Source of the DNA: Candidatus Sumerlaeota bacterium
Lineage (GTDB): Bacteria; Sumerlaeota; Sumerlaeia; JADFCT01
Length of the DNA stretch: 12,883 nucleotides
NCBI GenBank assembly: GCA_026398575.1
Contig: JAPLSP010000294.1
Span: 1 to 12,883 of the forward strand
Direction: 5' to 3'
In this document: positions 6,227 through 12,858 of the stretch, in pieces
How positions within the stretch are numbered: position 1 is the stretch's first letter
Layout: each line of letters opens with the position of its first letter
Made by a program: the position numbers and the translations under genes
Notes under the pieces: generated by a model
The model's database searches: none
What the model was told of the DNA's origin: nothing
The model's input: the letters and a program-made list of their open reading frames with translations, nothing else

Positions 6227-6634
6227 CTACTTCTCCATGTCTTCCACCCGATCTTTCCACGTGCGGGTGTCTTCTCCCATGACGAATTCCGGTTCGATGA
6301 TCGGCTTATAGCCGCGCGGGACCGGGGCCGGGAAGGTGACGATCTCAAAAACGCCGACGCCCATCCGGGCCAAGGTGAGGCCCGTTCCCTTGAACAAGCC
6401 TGTAAAGGTTCCCGTGAAGGCGTCCTTTGTTTGAACTTCCTCGTTGATGGACTTGGGGATTTCCATGAATCCCAGGGCGACGTTGCCCACGCCGCGCATG
6501 AATTTGCGCGACATTCGCGACGAGGTGGAGGACTCATAATACGGCCCTGTGGCGAAGGCGGCATCGGCGGCGAGCCAGCAGGCGACAAGGGCGAGGACAA
6601 CAAGGGGCATCCGTCTCTTCACATTCATGGTCAT
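6227..6634 (-). CDS. Secreted TIGR04073 family protein (exosortase-associated)
   Basis: 135 residues. A signal peptide is clear: basic MTMNVKRRMP, a hydrophobic core LVVLALVACWLAADAAFA and a probable cut after AFA at about residue 28. The mature part carries the TIGR04073 signature: RKFMRGVGNVALGFMEIPKSI (43-63), FKGTGLTLARMGVGVFEIVTFPAPVP (81-106) and IIEPEFVMGED (112-122). The family has been noted in genomes with exosortase/PEP-CTERM-like sorting; its function is unknown. The ATG at 6634 has AAAGGAAAAGG upstream; 6628 is a possible alternative. It lies between flhB and rpsT, 159 bases from flhB, so it may have its own promoter. Confidence 0.85.
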   Translation of the reverse strand: MTMNVKRRMPLVVLALVACWLAADAAFATGPYYESSTSSRMSRKFMRGVGNVALGFMEIPKSINEEVQTKDAFTGTFTGLFKGTGLTLARMGVGVFEIVTFPAPVPRGYKPIIEPEFVMGEDTRTWKDRVEDMEK

Positions 6635-6793
6635 GGCCTTTTCCTTTGAATCGGTTTGATTTCCTAGACGCGCTCCAAGGGGCGTTCCCCTCACAGGCTA
6701 TATACCATACGCCCCGCGAGGTTGAATCAACCGCGCAGAGACTTCATGTAAGGCTCTCTCAGGCTCAGGGTCAAGCAAAAAAGAGCGGTGAAC

Positions 6794-7876
6794 CTAGATC
6801 CACCCGGGTTTTTTCTTTGCGGTCTTATAAACATACGCCAAAACGCCGGCGATGGCGCGATAGAGCGAAGAGGGAACTTCCTGGCCGATTTTGACGGTCT
6901 TATAAATGATTTGCGCGACGGGTTTGTTTTCGACGATCGGGATTTGATGCTCGCGGGCGACTTCCTTGATTTTTTCGGCGACGAAGCCGGCGCCCTTGGC
7001 CACCACCTTCGGCGCCCGCATTTTTTTGGATTCATATTTGATCGCCACGGCCAAGTGCGTCGGGTTGGTGATCACAACGTCGGATTTGGGCACCTCGCTC
7101 ATCATGCGCCGGCGGGCGCGTTCCATTTGTATCTGGCGGACGCGCTGCTTGATGAGCGGGCTGCCTTCGCGCTCTTTCATTTCGTCCACCAGTTCCTGCC
7201 GCGACATGCGCAGTTTGCGGTAGTATTCCCATCGCTGATAGCCGAAATCCAATACCGCCAGCGCGACCAGAAAAATCGAAACTTTGAAGATCAATTTGAG
7301 CGAGGTCCAGATTATATGCTCAAAAATGCCCACGGGCGGTTCGTCCATCATTGCCTCGACTTGCGCCATTTCCGCCTTGAACACGGTATAGACGATCACG
7401 CCGATGATGAGTATCTTGAGGGCGGTCTTGAATCCTTCCGTGAATGAGCGCAGACTGACCATGCGCCTCAGCCCGGCGACCACGTCGAGGCGATCCCAGT
7501 GCGCTTCGAGCCGTTCGGGCGAATAAACGAATCCGAACTGGACGACGTTGGAGGCCCCGGCCATGACGAATACCACCGCCAGCAACGGGCCGACGATCCG
7601 GAAAAAGAAGCCTGCGACGGTGTGCGTCAGCGTCAGCGCATCTGCCGTGGTCATCTCCAGGTATTTGTCAAAGCGCAAAAAGTAGATCAGGCATTCGTCT
7701 ATATTTCTGAAGGTATAGTTTTTCAGAAGGAAAAACATCCCTACAGCGGTCAGAAAAATAATGACGTTGCTGGCCTCGCGGCTATGAGGCACTTCGCCTT
7801 TTTCGCGCGCGTCCTGGACTCGCTTATCCGAAGGTTGTTCGGTTTTTTCCTGGCCGCTTTCCCCGGATTCCGCCAC
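6794..7876 (-). CDS. flhB: Flagellar export switch protein FlhB
   Basis: 360 residues, normal family length. FlhB sits in the inner membrane at the type III export gate and changes substrate specificity from rod/hook to filament. It starts with the typical ESGQEKTEQPSDKRVQDAREKG. Four membrane segments lie at about 37-55, 88-110, 150-166 and 186-212, followed by the cytoplasmic domain with the autocleavage site NPTH at 271-274 in SDVVITNPTHLAVAI, and IPIVENKPVAQIIYK further on. Start is GTG at 7876, with a very strong SD (AAGGGGGTGATC). It is the last gene of the fliPQR-flhB set; flhA, often next, is not here. Confidence 0.97.
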   Translation of the reverse strand: MAESGESGQEKTEQPSDKRVQDAREKGEVPHSREASNVIIFLTAVGMFFLLKNYTFRNIDECLIYFLRFDKYLEMTTADALTLTHTVAGFFFRIVGPLLAVVFVMAGASNVVQFGFVYSPERLEAHWDRLDVVAGLRRMVSLRSFTEGFKTALKILIIGVIVYTVFKAEMAQVEAMMDEPPVGIFEHIIWTSLKLIFKVSIFLVALAVLDFGYQRWEYYRKLRMSRQELVDEMKEREGSPLIKQRVRQIQMERARRRMMSEVPKSDVVITNPTHLAVAIKYESKKMRAPKVVAKGAGFVAEKIKEVAREHQIPIVENKPVAQIIYKTVKIGQEVPSSLYRAIAGVLAYVYKTAKKKPGWI

Positions 7877-7880
7877 TCGG

Positions 7881-7892
7881 GATCACCCCCTT
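7881..7892 (-). promoter_or_regulatory. Extended Shine-Dalgarno sequence of flhB
   Basis: On the minus strand the sequence AAGGGGGTGATC lies a few bases before the GTG start of flhB. It matches the full anti-SD complement AAGGAGGTGATC at 11 of 12 positions. It lies just outside the large palindrome that fills the fliR-flhB spacer, and may offset poor coupling across that spacer and the weak GTG start. Confidence 0.7.
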
Positions 7893-7895
7893 CTG

Positions 7896-8137
7896 GATTT
7901 ACGATTTACGATTTACGATTTACGATTGACGATTTCAGATTTCAAATTTCGTATGTCTTCAGCCATGTGACAATGAAGTCAGCACAGAGACACCGAGGCA
8001 CAGAGAAACTCACAAAGAGCATTCTTAATGTATTTCTCTGTGCTTCGGTGTCTCTGTGGTGACTTCAATATACTTGGCCAAAGGATTACTAAATTTGAAA
8101 TCGTCAATCGTCAATCGCAAATCGTCAATCGTCAATC
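7896..8137. repeat. Large symmetric imperfect palindrome filling the fliR-flhB spacer
   Basis: Three layers share one centre near 8020. Outer left: eight heptamers at 7896-7951 (gatttac x4, gattgac, gatttca x2, aatttcg). Outer right: seven heptamers at 8089-8137, same family, opposite strand (gattgac x2, gatttgc, gattgac x2, gatttca, aatttag). Inner: 34-bp arms at 7975-8008 and 8033-8066, differing at two positions, with a 24-base loop. The two gaps between layers are 23 and 22 bases and are weakly complementary. The whole can in principle fold as one hairpin of about 240 nt. Confidence 0.88.
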
Positions 8138-8140
8138 GCC

Positions 8141-8929
8141 TCATCCCCACGCCCTGACCATGGCTGTCATGGTGCGCTCCAGGGAGGCGAAACTGCCTTC
8201 CATAAAGCGGGCCAGCGCCATCAGGATGTTGGCGAATATGAACAGCCCGAGCGAGATGCGAATCGGGAAGCTCTCCATGAAGACGTTCATTTGCGGCACC
8301 GCTTTGTTGAGCAGCCCCAGCGCCACGCTGATGAAAATCATGGTCGCCATGATCGGCGCCGACATCTGGAGAGCCGTCACGAACATGCTTTGCGTTGTCA
8401 TCTGAAGGAGCGGGAAAAGCGAAACGCCTGGGCGCGCTTGAAATATGGGAACCATCTCCATCGAGCGGGCGATGGCTCGGAAAAACATGAGATGGAAATT
8501 CATGACAAAGAATATCAGCGCGGCAAAGCCATACTTGGCTTCGGCAATGATGGTGATCTGCGACGACATATCCGGCGCCAGGACGTTGGCGATCGAAAAG
8601 CCCATCTGCTCGCCCGTGATCTGCCCAGCCATTTGAACCGCCGCGAAGACCATCCGGATGAGGAGGCAAACGCTGAAGCCAAATGCCGCTTCCATGCCGA
8701 CGCCCGCAATCAGCTCGCCGAGCGATGAAGGGAATGTGGCGGGATTGACCGGCGCGGCGGGCGTCAGAACGATGGCGATTCCTATCACCAGGAGAATCCG
8801 GACTCGTATGGGCAGCTGTTCTTCGCCCCACAGCGGAAGAAACGCGATGAGAAACGTGACCCGCGTCAGCACGGCCATGAATACCAGCAGACGCGCTTCG
8901 TTCAGATCAATGATGTGAAGCAGAGTCAT
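8141..8929 (-). CDS. fliR: Flagellar biosynthetic protein FliR
   Basis: 262 residues. FliR is an inner membrane component of the flagellar export gate and forms the core complex with FliP and FliQ. It is highly hydrophobic, with about six membrane segments, and shows FliR-type blocks: LVFMAVLTRVTFLIAFLPLWG near the start, AAFGFSVCLLIRMVFAAVQMAGQITGEQMGFSIANVLAPD (83-120), and the conserved end region ISVALGLLNKAVPQMNVFMESFPIRISLG. The ATG at 8929 gives the normal start; no SD is visible upstream, where the sequence is tatccttccc. It lies between fliQ and flhB. The stop at 8143-8141 lies directly next to the heptamer array. Confidence 0.96.
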   Translation of the reverse strand: MTLLHIIDLNEARLLVFMAVLTRVTFLIAFLPLWGEEQLPIRVRILLVIGIAIVLTPAAPVNPATFPSSLGELIAGVGMEAAFGFSVCLLIRMVFAAVQMAGQITGEQMGFSIANVLAPDMSSQITIIAEAKYGFAALIFFVMNFHLMFFRAIARSMEMVPIFQARPGVSLFPLLQMTTQSMFVTALQMSAPIMATMIFISVALGLLNKAVPQMNVFMESFPIRISLGLFIFANILMALARFMEGSFASLERTMTAMVRAWG

Positions 8930-8942
8930 GGGAAGGATATGC

Positions 8943-9019
8943 GGTTTTCGGTTTTCGGTTTTCGGTTTTCAGTTTTAGATTTGAGGTTTTCGGTTTTCAG
9001 TTTGCGGTTTTCGGTTTTC
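8943..9019 (+). repeat. ggttttc heptamer array between fliQ and fliR
   Basis: Eleven 7-mers in unbroken phase: ggttttc x4, agtttta, gatttga, ggttttc x2, agtttgc, ggttttc x2. Eight are exact copies. The array runs from 13 bases before the fliR start to the fliQ stop codon (TGA at 9020-9018), whose bases lie at its edge. It fills nearly the whole spacer. Confidence 0.92.
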
Positions 9020-9287
9020 ATTTCGCAAATTGCGCGGTCATTTGCAGTATGCGCGCCGTAAAATCCACCAGCGAAGATACCATCCAAGGCATGAATACCA
9101 ACAAAGCCAGCGAGGCGGCGATGATCTTGGGAATAAAGACCATGGTCTGCTCCTGGATGGAGGTAACCGCTTGAAAGATGGAAACAACCAGTCCGACAAC
9201 CAAGGTCAGCAAGAGCGGAGGCAGCGAAAGGAAAAGCGAGATATAAAGCGCTTCCTGCATCACATCAATAATCGGATCCGGGGCCAT
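9018..9287 (-). CDS. fliQ: Flagellar biosynthetic protein FliQ
   Basis: 89 residues, the standard FliQ length. FliQ is a two-helix membrane protein of the flagellar export gate. It shows IIDVMQEALYISLFLSLPPLLLTLVVGLVVSIFQAVTSIQEQT, with the conserved VSIFQAxTxIQEQT block, then the second hairpin IIAASLALLVFMPWMVSSLVDFT. Two adjacent ATG codons occur (9290 and 9287). I chose 9287 because it gives the usual length and sits about 6 bases after GGGAG; the first would be only 3 bases away. It stands in the conserved order fliP-fliQ-fliR. Confidence 0.95.
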   Translation of the reverse strand: MAPDPIIDVMQEALYISLFLSLPPLLLTLVVGLVVSIFQAVTSIQEQTMVFIPKIIAASLALLVFMPWMVSSLVDFTARILQMTAQFAK

Positions 9288-9361
9288 CATTGTCTCCCTG
9301 TTTGATTTTTTTTCTTTGTCTCTCTCAATCTCCGCCTCTCCCCCTTTCCGCGTCTGCGACG

Positions 9362-9406
9362 GACTGGTCAGACGGGTCGGACGGGTCGGACGGGTCGGAC
9401 TGGTCG
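9362..9406 (+). repeat. Nonamer array between fliP and fliQ
   Basis: Five 9-bp units in phase: gactggtca, gacgggtcg x3, gactggtcg. The period differs from the heptamer arrays. It lies in the 140-base fliP-fliQ spacer together with pyrimidine-rich sequence on the plus strand (tctctcaatctccgcctctc) and ends 21 bases before the fliP stop. Confidence 0.88.
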
Positions 9407-9427
9407 GATTCTTCCCTCTCCGCGTCT

Positions 9428-10378
9428 CTACTGGTAGCTTTGAATCAAAGACGAAACAATCAACGCCCATCCATCCACCAGAACAAATAAAATGATCTTA
9501 AATGGCAACGAAACAATCACCGGGGGCAGCATCATCATGCCAATCGCCAGCAAAATACTCGAGACCACCATGTCAATGACCAGGAAAGGAATGAAGATCA
9601 GGAAGCCGATGATGAACGCCGTCTTGATTTCGCTGATCATGAACGCCGGCAGCAGCACATAAGAAGGAACGTCGTCGCGGGTGCGCGGGCGCGGGACCTT
9701 GGCCACCGTGACAAACAACCGCAGTTCATCCTTGCGCGTGTGTTTGAACATGAATTCGCGAATCGGCGCCATGCCCTGGTCGAAGGCTTCCTCTTCGTTC
9801 ATCTGTTCGCGCATATAGGGGACGATGGCGCCGTGATAAACCTTGTTCCACGTCGGCGCCATCGTGAAGAACGTCAGGAACAGCGCAAGGCCGATGATGA
9901 CTTGCGTCGGCGGGGCTTCCTGAAGGCCGATCGCGCGCCGCACAAACGACAGCACGACGACGATCCGCGTGAACGAGGTCATCATGATGAGGATCGAAGG
10001 CGCCAGCGTCAGGACCGTGAAAGCGGCCAGAATCTTCATGAGCGCGCCCCACTGCTGACGTCCGCCTCCGCCGAAATTGAGCGTCAGCTGGCCGGGCAAT
10101 CCCGCCGGTAGGATGGAGGAAGGAGCGCCTGCCGCGGGCGCAAGGGCGGATGAGGCGCCTGCTACGGGCGCAAGGGCGGATGAGGCGCCTGCCGCGGGCG
10201 CAAGGACGGATGGTTCGCCTGCTGCTGCCGGGGCCAAGGCCACGCTGGCTGGCGGCGGAGCGGCAATGGCGGCGGCGGGAGGGATTTGCTGTGCGGGCGC
10301 CCATGCCGTCCACGCCGCCATCATGACGAGGCATAAAGCTCCGGAAAAATATTTCATCCTGCGCGAAAAGACATTCAT
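9428..10378 (-). CDS. fliP: Flagellar biosynthetic protein FliP with Ala/Pro repeat linker
   Basis: 316 residues; FliP is usually about 245. FliP forms the pentameric core of the flagellar export gate. The N-terminus is a signal peptide (MNVFSRRMKYFSGALCLVMMAAWTAW, cut near APA-QQ). Then comes an unusual Ala/Pro linker at about 32-95, built of 10-residue repeats SSALAPAAGA. The FliP core starts near LTLNFG and is complete: ILIMMTSFTRIVVVLSFVRRAIGLQ, PPTQVIIGLALFLTFFTMAPTW, MAPIREFMFKHTRKDELRLF, LLPAFMISEIKTAFIIGFLIFIPFLVID and GMMMLPPVIVSLPFKIILFVLVDGW. Start 10378 has GGGAG about 11 bases upstream; ATG 10357 also leaves a signal peptide. No fliO-like gene is seen upstream. Confidence 0.95.
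   Translation of the reverse strand: MNVFSRRMKYFSGALCLVMMAAWTAWAPAQQIPPAAAIAAPPPASVALAPAAAGEPSVLAPAAGASSALAPVAGASSALAPAAGAPSSILPAGLPGQLTLNFGGGGRQQWGALMKILAAFTVLTLAPSILIMMTSFTRIVVVLSFVRRAIGLQEAPPTQVIIGLALFLTFFTMAPTWNKVYHGAIVPYMREQMNEEEAFDQGMAPIREFMFKHTRKDELRLFVTVAKVPRPRTRDDVPSYVLLPAFMISEIKTAFIIGFLIFIPFLVIDMVVSSILLAIGMMMLPPVIVSLPFKIILFVLVDGWALIVSSLIQSYQ
10125..10214 (+). repeat. 30-bp tandem repeat within fliP
   Basis: Three 30-bp units start at 10125, 10155 and 10185, with a degraded fourth from 10215. The unit begins gcgcctgccgcgggcgcaag and ends ggcggatgag. Since 30 is a multiple of 3, the frame is kept and the units encode the 10-residue Ala/Pro linker repeats of FliP. Units differ by a few bases, so the duplications are recent. 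Confidence 0.92.
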
Positions 10379-10675
10379 ACCGCGGCTTGCTCCCTGGCCG
10401 AATATCACGGGACCTGACATGACATGCATTAATGGGAGCGAATGTCGGGCCAAATTATGAGGAAAAGCAGGCTGCCCGAAAATGCCGCTGGAAATATTAT
10501 GATTGTTGAACTTGCGCAAAGGAAAAAGGCGATCGAAAAGGCGGCGCCATCCCTCCCACTGTCAAAGGAATGACGCGACATTATCCCAAGATCTGACATC
10601 GAAAAGAAAAACGCCCTGTCCGCCCACCGGGTGCAATCCAGAATTCCGGTCAAATTTCCCACTGATTGTCGGCAC
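10379..10675. other. Intergenic region upstream of fliP, no gene seen
   Basis: About 300 bases between the fliP start and the hairpin-repeat cluster. A minus-strand open frame at 10683-10429 with a hydrophobic stretch exists, but it has no family features and no clear SD. I see no consensus promoter. The fliP promoter should lie here or further upstream. Confidence 0.4.
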
Positions 10676-10913
10676 GCCACCACCGGGCCTTGTGCCGGTG
10701 GAGTGGTGATTTTGCTCTAGCAGCGAATGCTTTTTCACCACCGCCACCACTGGGCCTTGTGCCAGTGGAGCGATGATTGTCCGCCAAAATTGCTCGCTCC
10801 CGACGCTAAATCATCGCTCCACCGGCACAAGGCCCGGTGGTGGCGGATAGCAAAATGGACATACCTTTCTAGAGCAAAAGCATCGCTCCACCGGCGCAAG
10901 GCCCGGTGGTGGC
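10676..10913. repeat. Inverted cluster of four hairpin repeats
   Basis: Four copies of a unit of about 35 bp: plus at 10676-10710 and 10743-10777, minus at 10810-10844 and 10881-10913. Each has a 7-bp stem around an 8-base loop: CCACCGG/CCGGTGG in three copies and CCACTGG/CCAGTGG in the second, with both stem sides changed together. The outer copies are each followed by ttttgctctag in their own direction, so the whole 238 bp is also a larger inverted duplication. It is placed between the DUF2752 gene and the flagellar operon. Confidence 0.92.
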
Positions 10914-10953
10914 GAAGGGCAATGGAATTCTGAAGTGCACCCCCGCCCGCCGC

Positions 10954-11385
10954 TCAAAGCAGATGAGGCGCGAGCGCATTGAAGGGGCTGATCGGGAGAT
11001 TGCGCAGGATGCAAAACGCCAGCGAAACGGCCAGCCAGAGCCATATCGCCCAAACCGGCATCAACCACTTGCGGAGCGTCCTGCCGCGCAATTCATGATA
11101 GACATAGTCGCAGCCGCAGGCGGCCAGATAGGGCAGACTCAAAATCAGCAGCGCGTTGTAAGCCAGCGCCTGCACGAGGTTTCCGTGCAACAATGAATGA
11201 ACGCAGCGCGTGGCGCCGCAACCCGGGCAATACAGTCCGTGCGCCATGAATATCTGAGTCAGGGTGTGAAAGACGCAGGGAGGATAAATTCCTCCCTTTT
11301 CGGGATTTGTCAAATACAGGTAAGCCACCCCCACAATCCCGCACGCTACGAAAACCAAGAAATCAATTCTTTTACGTTTTATCAT
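10954..11385 (-). CDS. DUF2752 family membrane protein
   Basis: 143 residues. DUF2752 proteins are small membrane proteins of unknown function. The family signature is plain: YCPGCGATRCVHSLLHGNLVQALAYNALL (52-80), with Cys53 and Cys56 of the CPGCG motif. About three hydrophobic segments are present, near 9-25, 74-92 and 108-127. The start ATG 11385 overlaps the stop of the upstream CD225 gene by one base (TAATG), which suggests coupled translation; a longer in-frame start at 11475 would overlap that gene and adds no family sequence. The pair probably works at the membrane, but no process can be named. Confidence 0.9.
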   Translation of the reverse strand: MIKRKRIDFLVFVACGIVGVAYLYLTNPEKGGIYPPCVFHTLTQIFMAHGLYCPGCGATRCVHSLLHGNLVQALAYNALLILSLPYLAACGCDYVYHELRGRTLRKWLMPVWAIWLWLAVSLAFCILRNLPISPFNALAPHLL

Positions 11386-11891
11386 TACTGAATGCCTGCC
11401 AATTGGCCAATCGCGCCCAGGATGGCAAAAATTACTCCTCCCACCAATCCGCTGCCCAAAGATATCCAGCACCACATCTTCGCGTTTTTGGAGGATTCAA
11501 TGGCGCCGGCGATGTCTCCTGATGCGATCTTGCCATCAACTTGCGTGGCATAGACAATCGCAACGATTCCGAAAGGAACGCAGCAACAGCAAGTGGACAG
11601 GATGGCGGGCACGAGATAGTTGGGAATTTTTTGAGTGAAGGCCGCTCTATTGCCTCCCATCATGCCAGGCTGGGCGGCTTGCCCGGCCGTCATGGCGGGT
11701 TGCGAGTGCTGAGACATCATGCCAGGCTGGCCTTGTTGCGCCGTCATGCCAGGCTGGCCTTGTTGCGCTGTCATGCCAGGCTGAACGATTTTTGCTGTCA
11801 AAGCAGGATCGGGCGCCTTCAACGCGGTCCCGCAACGCGGACAGACCTTCCATTCTTCAGAGGCAGCAGCGCCACACCGATAGCAAAACAT
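11385..11891 (-). CDS. Zinc-ribbon CD225/dispanin membrane protein
   Basis: 168 residues in three parts. A short zinc ribbon uses C3, C6, C17 and C20 (CYRCG...CPRCG). A Gln/Pro/Gly/Met-rich linker at about 36-80 contains repeats of QPGMTAQQG. The C-terminal half is a CD225/dispanin-type domain, NYLVPAILSTCCCCVPFGIVAIVYATQVDGKIASGDIAGAIESSKNAKMWCWISLGSGL, with membrane segments at about 93-115 and 139-165. Bacterial proteins of this design are common and mostly uncharacterised. The ATG at 11891 follows an AAAGGG sequence about 9 bases away. It leads a two-gene unit with the DUF2752 gene. Confidence 0.9.
   Translation of the reverse strand: MFCYRCGAAASEEWKVCPRCGTALKAPDPALTAKIVQPGMTAQQGQPGMTAQQGQPGMMSQHSQPAMTAGQAAQPGMMGGNRAAFTQKIPNYLVPAILSTCCCCVPFGIVAIVYATQVDGKIASGDIAGAIESSKNAKMWCWISLGSGLVGGVIFAILGAIGQLAGIQ
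11718..11781 (+). repeat. 27-bp tandem repeat in the CD225 gene linker
   Basis: Two almost identical 27-bp units (11718-11744 and 11745-11771; catgccaggctggccttgtt plus gcgccgt or gcgctgt) and a partial third. They keep frame and encode the 9-residue QPGMTAQQG repeats. More diverged copies lie at 11660-11717. Confidence 0.88.
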
Positions 11892-12000
11892 ATTCGCGCC
11901 CTTTCTTTAGCGCCTTCAAGAAGCAGTCATTTTTTCTTATCCTGTTCCATCTTTGCCATTGCGCCCCTGCCGTGACAAGCCCAAAAGCATTCCTCCACCC

Positions 12001-12072
12001 ATCCACCCAATCCATCATTCCCATCGTCCACTCCGTCCACCCAGTCCACCCAGTCCACCCCATCCACACCTC
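12001..12072 (+). repeat. Nonamer array between the CD225 gene and the ABC ATPase gene
   Basis: Eight 9-mers in phase: atccaccca, atccatcat, tcccatcgt, ccactccgt, ccacccagt x2, ccaccccat, ccacacctc. It lies in the 243-base divergent spacer, where promoters for both genes would be expected; I see no clear promoter motif outside the array. The period matches the 9362-9406 array, but the unit differs. Confidence 0.82.
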
Positions 12073-12134
12073 CACCTCCCTTCTGCCTAGACATCAAGCC
12101 CCCTCATGTATATTCTGCCGCCCGGTTGGGAGAC

Positions 12135-12719
12135 ATGACCGTGGCCGATGTCTTGATTCATTTGGAAGACCTTTGGAAAACCTACGAAGTGGGGCAGGAG
12201 CAAGTCCACGCCCTGCGCGGCGTCACACTCGAAGTCTGCCGCAACGAATACGTCGCCATCATCGGCCCGAGCGGCTCGGGCAAATCCACGCTGATGAACC
12301 TGATCGGTTGCCTCGATTCAGCCACCGAGGGCCAGTACATCCTGAACGGCCGCTACACGTCTGCGCTGTCCGAGGACGAATCAAAAGAGCGCATCGCCCG
12401 CGCGCGCGGCGCCATCGAGGCCGTGGGTTTGGGCGACCGCCGCCGGCATCGCCCGAACGAGCTGTCCGGCGGCCAGCGCCAGCGTGTCGCGATCGCGCGC
12501 GCCCTGGTGACGAATCCCAGCCTCCTGCTGGCCGACGAGCCGACCGGCAACCTGGATACCGCCACCGGCAAGGACATCCTCGCTCTCTTCGATCGCCTTC
12601 ACCAATCCGGCAACACGATCCTCCTCGTCACGCACAACCCCGAAGTAGCCCATCACGCCCACCGCGTCGTAACCATCCTCGATGGCTGCATCGAAAGCGA
12701 CGTGCACAATTCGCGATGA
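12135..12719 (+). CDS. ABC transporter ATP-binding protein (MacB/LolD type), Q-loop block missing
   Basis: 194 residues; the family is usually about 220-235. MacB/LolD ATPases power export or lipoprotein release with an FtsX-like permease. Present: Walker [10 protein letters not shown] (44-52), signature [15 protein letters not shown] (110-124), Walker B LLADEP (131-136), D-loop NLDT (139-142) and the switch His in LLVTHN (163-168). Absent: the block between SALSEDE and [19 protein letters not shown], which normally carries the GFVFQ-FNL Q-loop and the helical subdomain that contacts the permease; about 40 residues are lost in frame at 12381. Without it, coupling should fail. Start ATG 12135 is preferred over TTG 12126. 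No permease follows; a palindromic element comes next. Confidence 0.88.
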   Translation: MTVADVLIHLEDLWKTYEVGQEQVHALRGVTLEVCRNEYVAIIGPSGSGKSTLMNLIGCLDSATEGQYILNGRYTSALSEDESKERIARARGAIEAVGLGDRRRHRPNELSGGQRQRVAIARALVTNPSLLLADEPTGNLDTATGKDILALFDRLHQSGNTILLVTHNPEVAHHAHRVVTILDGCIESDVHNSR

Positions 12720-12734
12720 AAGAAAAGATTTATC

Positions 12735-12858
12735 TAGCTTGGCGCCGAAAGGTAGGCCGTTCCGCTCCGACTGGTAGGCCGTTCCGCTCCGTCGGACGGC
12801 CTTGGCGCGCTGTGGCCGTCCGACGGAGCGGAACGGCCGACCGGTTGGCGCCAAGCTA
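12735..12858. mobile_element. MITE-like palindromic element with terminal inverted repeats
   Basis: Outer ends are exact 12-bp inverted repeats: tagcttggcgcc (12735-12746) and ggcgccaagcta (12847-12858). Inside are 29-bp arms (12773-12801 and 12814-12842) differing at one position, with a 12-base loop. A second direct copy of the left arm start (ggtaggccgttccgctccg) lies at 12751. No protein is coded, so if mobile it depends on an outside transposase. It sits 15 bases after the ABC ATPase stop and could also terminate that transcript. Confidence 0.8.

Noticed and set aside
6660..6790. Sigma-70-like promoter (TTGATT ... TATATA) before the TIGR04073 gene
   Set aside because: The spacing would be about 20 bases, or 15 to a weaker TATGGT; not good enough to report.
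8025..8831. Minus-strand open frame of 268 codons overlapping fliR
   Set aside because: It is another frame of the fliR gene and the repeat spacer, rich in His/Arg/Ser with no membrane segments.
10429..10683. Minus-strand open frame upstream of fliP with a hydrophobic stretch, considered as a FliO candidate
   Set aside because: No FliO features after the hydrophobic part, no convincing SD, and the position of the stretch near the C-terminus does not fit FliO. Kept as intergenic.
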